Source: Thermoleophilia bacterium (GTDB taxonomy: Bacteria; Actinomycetota; Thermoleophilia; Gaiellales; Gaiellaceae). Taken from it: a DNA stretch of 8,415 nucleotides. The notes under the pieces were generated by a model. The model saw nothing but the letters and a program-made list of their open reading frames with translations. It ran no database searches and was not told where the DNA came from. The stretch covers positions 1 through 8,415 of the forward strand of contig JACVRM010000091.1 of the NCBI GenBank assembly GCA_014534415.1, given 5' to 3'. How positions within the stretch are numbered: the stretch's first letter is position 1; each line of letters starts with the position of its first letter. Made by a program: the position numbers and the translations under genes. Shown one piece after another: positions 5,208 to 8,415 of the stretch.

Positions 5208-7026
5208 CGCTCTCCTCCTCCAATGCGAGCGGCCGGTCGCCGCTCCCAGCCAAGTATGACGCGTCGATGGGTCGACGGCGAGCCCCGTCGCCCTCCTGGT
5301 CGGCAACGAGGATGCCGAGCTCGGCGAGCTGCTCCGGCGGCAGCTCGATCGGGGCTCCCGTCATGTAGTCGAGGCCGACCTGGTTCTTGGGGAACGCCTG
5401 CGTGTCGCGGATGCGCGCTTCGCCGAGCAGCGCCATGAGGAGCCGGTCGATGCCGGAGGCGATGCCGCCGTGGGGCGGCGCGCCCATCCGCAGCGCCTCG
5501 AGCAGGAACCCGAACTTCTCCTCTTGCTCCTCCGGGCCGATGCCCAGGTACTCGAAGACCTTCTGCTGCAGCTCCGGCTCGTGGATCCGGAACGACCCGC
5601 CCGCGAGCTCGAGCCCGTTGCCGACGAGGTCGTAGGCGACTGCGCGCGCCGCGCCCGGGTCGGTGCCGAAGAGCTCGAGCGTCTCGTCGGTCGGCCGCGT
5701 GAAGGGATGGTGTGCGGCGTGCCACGTGCCCGTCTCGTCGTCGTACTCCGCCGCGGCCATGTCGACCACCCAGAGGAATTCCCAGCGCGATTCGTCGATG
5801 AGGCTGAGTTCCCGCCCGAGCCGGAGGCGGAGGAGGCCGAGCACCTTCGCCACGACGCGCGGCTCGTCGGCGACGAAGAGCAGCGTGTGGCCGGGCTCGC
5901 GCCAGCGCTGCTGCCACTCGTCGCTCAGGAACCGCTGGAACGACGACGAGAGCTCGCCGTCCGAGCGGAACACGACGTAGGCGAGCCCCTTCGCGCCCCA
6001 GGAGCGCGCCTGCGTCGTGAGTGCCTCGAGCTCGGCGCGCGAGAGCTCCTTCGGCACGGCGATGTAGCGGACGCAGGGCGCATTCGCGAACACGCCGAAC
6101 TCGGCGCCGCGCGTCACCGCCGTTGCCTCCTGGATCTCCATGCCGAAGCGCAGGTCGGGCCGGTCGATCCCGAAGCGCAGCATCGCCTCGTCGTACGACA
6201 TGCGCTGGAACGGCGGCTCGAGCTCGACGCCGATGCACTCGCGCCAGATGCGCTGCACGATCCGCTCCATCAGCTCGAAGAGGTACTCGCGGTCGGGGAA
6301 CGCCATCTCCACGTCGAGCTGCGTCAGTTCCTGGAGCCGGTCGGCGCGGGGATCCTCGTCGCGGAAGCAGCGGGCGATCTGGTAGTAGCGCTCGAAGCCC
6401 GACGTGACGAGCAGCTGCTTCGCGATCTGCGGCGACTGCGGCAGCGCGTAGAACTTCCCCCTCTGGAGACGCGCGGGCACGACGAAGTCGCGCGCCCCCT
6501 CGGGCGTCGGCTTCCAGAGGATCGGGGTCTCGATGTCGACGAATCGCTCGCGCTCCATCTCCTCGCGGATGATCCGCACGAGCTGCGCGCGGACGCGGAT
6601 GTTGCGCTGCATGTAGTCGCGACGCAGGTCGATCCAGCGATAGCGCTGACGGAGCGCTTCGTCGACGTTCTCCTCGTCGAGCTGGAACGGCAGCGGCGTG
6701 CACGTACTGAGGACCAGCAGGTCGTCGACCTGCAGCTCGACGTCGCCCGTTGCCATCCTCGGGTTGACCGTCTCGGGGGAGCGGCGCACGACCGTCCCCG
6801 TCGCCTGCAGCACGTACTCGTTGCGGACGCCGTGCGCGACGGCGGCGGCGGCGGCGGCACGCTCGGGGTTGACGACCAGCTGGGTGACGCCTGTCTCGTC
6901 GCGGAGATCGATGAAGACGAGCCCGCCGTGGTCGCGGCGGCGCGCCGCCCAGCCGGCCAGCGTGACCGTCCGGCCTTCGTGCCCGGCGCGTGGCTCGCCG
7001 CAACCGAGGTCCCGCCAGGCGCTCAT
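5200..7026 (-). CDS. aspS: Aspartyl-tRNA synthetase, non-discriminating (Asp/Asn) type
   Basis: Class II synthetase charging tRNA-Asp; 608 residues, normal for the bacterial type. The N-terminal OB fold (about 1-110) includes GWAARRRDHGGLVFIDLRD (25-43). Motif 1 region with TPEGARDF is at 174-181, LPQSPQ at 195-200, motif 2 RCFRDEDPRADR from 219, followed by TQLDVEM. The bacterial GAD insert follows, then the flipping-loop region LVGNGLELAGGSFRIHEPE and motif 3 GIASGIDR (521-528). His33 sits where E. coli and Thermus discriminating enzymes have Leu; Pseudomonas and Mycobacterium enzymes that also charge tRNA-Asn have His. That predicts use of GatCAB to make Asn-tRNA. Oddities: Ser instead of Phe in motif 3 (GIAF usual), a six-Ala run (57-62), and about 36 residues beyond the usual C-terminal end. 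The ATG overlaps the hisS stop by 4 nt. Confidence 0.97.
   Translation of the reverse strand: MSAWRDLGCGEPRAGHEGRTVTLAGWAARRRDHGGLVFIDLRDETGVTQLVVNPERAAAAAAVAHGVRNEYVLQATGTVVRRSPETVNPRMATGDVELQVDDLLVLSTCTPLPFQLDEENVDEALRQRYRWIDLRRDYMQRNIRVRAQLVRIIREEMERERFVDIETPILWKPTPEGARDFVVPARLQRGKFYALPQSPQIAKQLLVTSGFERYYQIARCFRDEDPRADRLQELTQLDVEMAFPDREYLFELMERIVQRIWRECIGVELEPPFQRMSYDEAMLRFGIDRPDLRFGMEIQEATAVTRGAEFGVFANAPCVRYIAVPKELSRAELEALTTQARSWGAKGLAYVVFRSDGELSSSFQRFLSDEWQQRWREPGHTLLFVADEPRVVAKVLGLLRLRLGRELSLIDESRWEFLWVVDMAAAEYDDETGTWHAAHHPFTRPTDETLELFGTDPGAARAVAYDLVGNGLELAGGSFRIHEPELQQKVFEYLGIGPEEQEEKFGFLLEALRMGAPPHGGIASGIDRLLMALLGEARIRDTQAFPKNQVGLDYMTGAPIELPPEQLAELGILVADQEGDGARRRPIDASYLAGSGDRPLALEEESDG
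5211..5221 (-). promoter_or_regulatory. Strong ribosome binding site of the DivIVA-like gene
   Basis: GGAGGAGGAGA on the minus strand, with an AGGAGG core six bases before the ATG at 5207. It lies within the aspS codons for Glu-Glu-Glu-Ser near the C-terminus. It is by far the best Shine-Dalgarno in the window and decides the start. Confidence 0.75.
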
Positions 7027-8246
7027 CTCGCGAGGGTAGCGACGATGTCGTCGAGGGAGACCCGCTCCTCACCGCCTGCTCGCCGGATACGTGCGCCGTC
7101 GGCGGTGATCACCACGGTCGTGCGCGCGCCCAGCCGGGCGGCCTGCGTGAACTGGCCCTTCTCGGAGCGCGCGGCGTAGTCGGTGTCGCACGAGACACCC
7201 AGCGCGCGCAGCTCGGCGAGCGTCGACACGACGCGTGCGCGGTCGGCGCCGTCCGCGACGACGAAGAAGACGTCGAGGCCGCCGGTCTCCAGCGAGCGCT
7301 CGCCCATCGACAGCAGCAGGCGCTCGATGCCCGCACCGAAGCCGATGCCGGCCGTCGGCGGGCCGCCGATCGTCTCGATCAAGCCGTCGTAGCGGCCGCC
7401 TCCGCAGATCGAATCCTTGGTGCCGATCGCCTGATCCTTGAACTCGAACGTCGTGCGCGTGTAGTAGTCGAGACCGCGGACGAGCGTCGGGACGAGCTCG
7501 TAGCCCACGCGGAGCTCGTCGAGATAGGCGCGGACGCGCTCGAAGTGCTCGCGGCAGGCGTCGCAGAGCGACTCGCCGATCCTCGGAGCGTCCTCGAGCA
7601 CCTTCTGCGTGCGCTCGCTCTTGACGTCGAAGACGCGAAGCGGGCTCGTCGCGCGCTTCGCGCGCGCCTCGGGGTCGAGTTCCTCCTCGTGCTCGTCGAG
7701 CCACGCCGAGAGCCGCTCGAGGTACGCCGGACGGCAGTTCGCGTCACCGATCGAATTGAGCTCCAGGACGTAGTCGGTGAGCCCGAGGCGGCGCAGCAGC
7801 TCGGCGTAGAGCTGGATGAGCTCCGCATCGACGGCGGGGTCCGCGCTCCCGATCGCCTCGACCGACAGCTGCCAGTGCTCGCGGTAGCGACCACGCTGGG
7901 GCCGGTCGTAGCGCCACATCGGGCCGATCGTGTACAGCTTCTGCGGCTGCGGCTCGCGGTGCAGACCGTGCTCGAGGTAGGCGCGGCAGATCGGCGCCGT
8001 CGCCTCGGGGCGGAGTGTGAGCGAGCGGCCGCCCCGGTCCTGGAACGTGTACGTCTCCTTCTGGACGACGTCGGAGCCCTCTCCCGACGTGCGGACGATC
8101 AGACTGGTGTCCTCGATGCCCGGCGTGTCGATGCGCCGGTAGCCGTAGAGCGCGCAGACGGCCTCCATCTCGCCGCGCACCCACTGCCTGAGCGGCTGCT
8201 CGGCCGGGAGGATGTCGTGGGTGCCGCGCGGCGCCTCGATCTTCAC
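7023..8246 (-). CDS. hisS: Histidyl-tRNA synthetase
   Basis: Class II synthetase charging tRNA-His; 407 residues, slightly shorter than the 420-430 common in bacteria. The start PRGTHDILP (6-14) is typical. Motif 1 TPGIEDTSLI is at 41-50 and LRPEATAPICRAY at 78-90. Motif 2 is GPMWRYDRPQRGRYREHW (108-125), the HisA box LVRGLDYYTRTTFEF is at 255-269, GGGRYDGL at 282-289, motif 3 AGIGFGAGIERLLL at 299-312, and the anticodon-binding domain runs from about 323 to the end. C171 (CRPAY), C228 and C231 (CDAC) occupy the insertion where many actinobacterial enzymes have four Cys; the first is Asp here, so a zinc site may be incomplete. Motif 2 reads REHWQLSVE rather than the common RQFHQFNVE. The GTG start overlaps the MBL hydrolase stop by 4 nt (GTGA), and the stop overlaps aspS by 4 nt. 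Confidence 0.97.
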   Translation of the reverse strand: MKIEAPRGTHDILPAEQPLRQWVRGEMEAVCALYGYRRIDTPGIEDTSLIVRTSGEGSDVVQKETYTFQDRGGRSLTLRPEATAPICRAYLEHGLHREPQPQKLYTIGPMWRYDRPQRGRYREHWQLSVEAIGSADPAVDAELIQLYAELLRRLGLTDYVLELNSIGDANCRPAYLERLSAWLDEHEEELDPEARAKRATSPLRVFDVKSERTQKVLEDAPRIGESLCDACREHFERVRAYLDELRVGYELVPTLVRGLDYYTRTTFEFKDQAIGTKDSICGGGRYDGLIETIGGPPTAGIGFGAGIERLLLSMGERSLETGGLDVFFVVADGADRARVVSTLAELRALGVSCDTDYAARSEKGQFTQAARLGARTTVVITADGARIRRAGGEERVSLDDIVATLAR

Positions 8247-8415
8247 TGGCGCACGGCGCGAAGCTCGCCGAGGAAGGGGTTCGTCTCGAGCTCGCGACCG
8301 AGCGTCGTCGCCGGTCCATGGCCGGGGTAGACGACCGTCTCGGGCGGGAACCGCTCGGCGAGGAGCCGGATGGATGCGAGGAGCTCCTGCCAGTCATCGC
8401 CCGGACGGTCGGTGC
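8243..8415 (-). CDS. MBL-fold hydrolase, glyoxalase II-like (C-terminal 56 residues only)
   Basis: Only the 3' end is in the window. I translated it from 8413 to a TGA at 8245-8243: it contains DDWQELLASIRLL, then ETVVYPGHGPATTLGRELET and NPFLGELR. PGHGPATT...E...NPFL is the typical ending of metallo-beta-lactamase-fold hydrolases of the hydroxyacylglutathione hydrolase / YcbL type; the His of PGHG is the last metal ligand of the fold. The substrate cannot be told. The neighbour hisS starts inside its stop codon, so the two are translationally coupled. An MBL hydrolase directly before hisS, often after relA, is a common actinobacterial and firmicute arrangement; whether relA lies upstream here is outside the window. 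Confidence 0.88.
   Translation of the reverse strand, partial: TDRPGDDWQELLASIRLLAERFPPETVVYPGHGPATTLGRELETNPFLGELRAVRQ

Noticed and set aside
5208..5306. Longer start for the DivIVA-like protein at 5306
   Set aside because: The added residues lie inside aspS, show no family resemblance, and the ATG at 5207 has a far better Shine-Dalgarno.
6841..6858. Six GGC repeats
   Set aside because: In-frame coding for six Ala (residues 57-62) in AspRS; an ordinary GC-rich microsatellite.
5470..7179. 569-codon plus-strand frame antisense to aspS, and a similar 446-codon one at 6990-8330 antisense to hisS
   Set aside because: Both mirror highly conserved synthetase genes; composition is Arg/Glu/Val low complexity with no recognisable motif.
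7651..7665. GCGCG...CGCGC inverted repeat within hisS
   Set aside because: Internal to a conserved coding region and expected by chance from Ala/Arg codons at this GC content.

Overview
This 8.4-kb window is very GC-rich (about 70% or more by eye) and every gene I can support lies on the minus strand, so it reads from high to low coordinates. The protein styles suggest a high-GC actinobacterium, and the whole set resembles what I remember of Thermoleophilia (Gaiellales/Solirubrobacterales). The clues are an MBL-hydrolase/hisS/aspS run, a His-type (non-discriminating) AspRS, a CxxC-type MnmA, a SigB/SigF-family sigma factor with its anti-sigma gene, and a TACG...LPCG double-psi barrel protein. 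The taxonomic call is inference; no rRNA or marker gene is present.

Layout in transcription order. (1) 8415-5200: the 3' end of a glyoxalase-II-like MBL-fold hydrolase, hisS and aspS, chained by 4-nt overlaps. (2) 5207-2566: a four-gene cell-envelope-like cassette. It holds a DivIVA-like coiled-coil protein starting inside the end of aspS, two tandem paralogous two-helix membrane proteins with long acidic Pro/Glu-rich tails, and a membrane-anchored double-psi beta-barrel (RlpA-like) protein that has lost the usual acidic residues. Spacings are -8, +15, +3 and -4 nt, so this looks like one operon with the tRNA synthetases. (3) 2565-2169: a gene-free stretch of about 400 nt with a strong GC hairpin just after the cassette (probable terminator), several further hairpins that can fold into a branched RNA, and a TACGCT -10-like box right in front of mnmA. 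(4) 2168-909: mnmA, with a short extra N-terminal region resembling a NifU/IscU scaffold without cysteines. (5) 853-1: an RsbW-like anti-sigma factor whose ATP-site residues look eroded, overlapping by 1 nt a SigB/SigF-type sigma factor that runs off the window.

Functionally the window joins translation (His-tRNA, Asp-tRNA, tRNA U34 thiolation), a probable division/envelope module co-expressed with the synthetases, and a stress-type sigma switch. The least described parts are the coiled-coil/2-TM/2-TM/barrel cassette, the structured intergenic region, and the degenerate anti-sigma factor. There are no tRNA or rRNA genes, CRISPR arrays, insertion sequences or phage genes that I can see.
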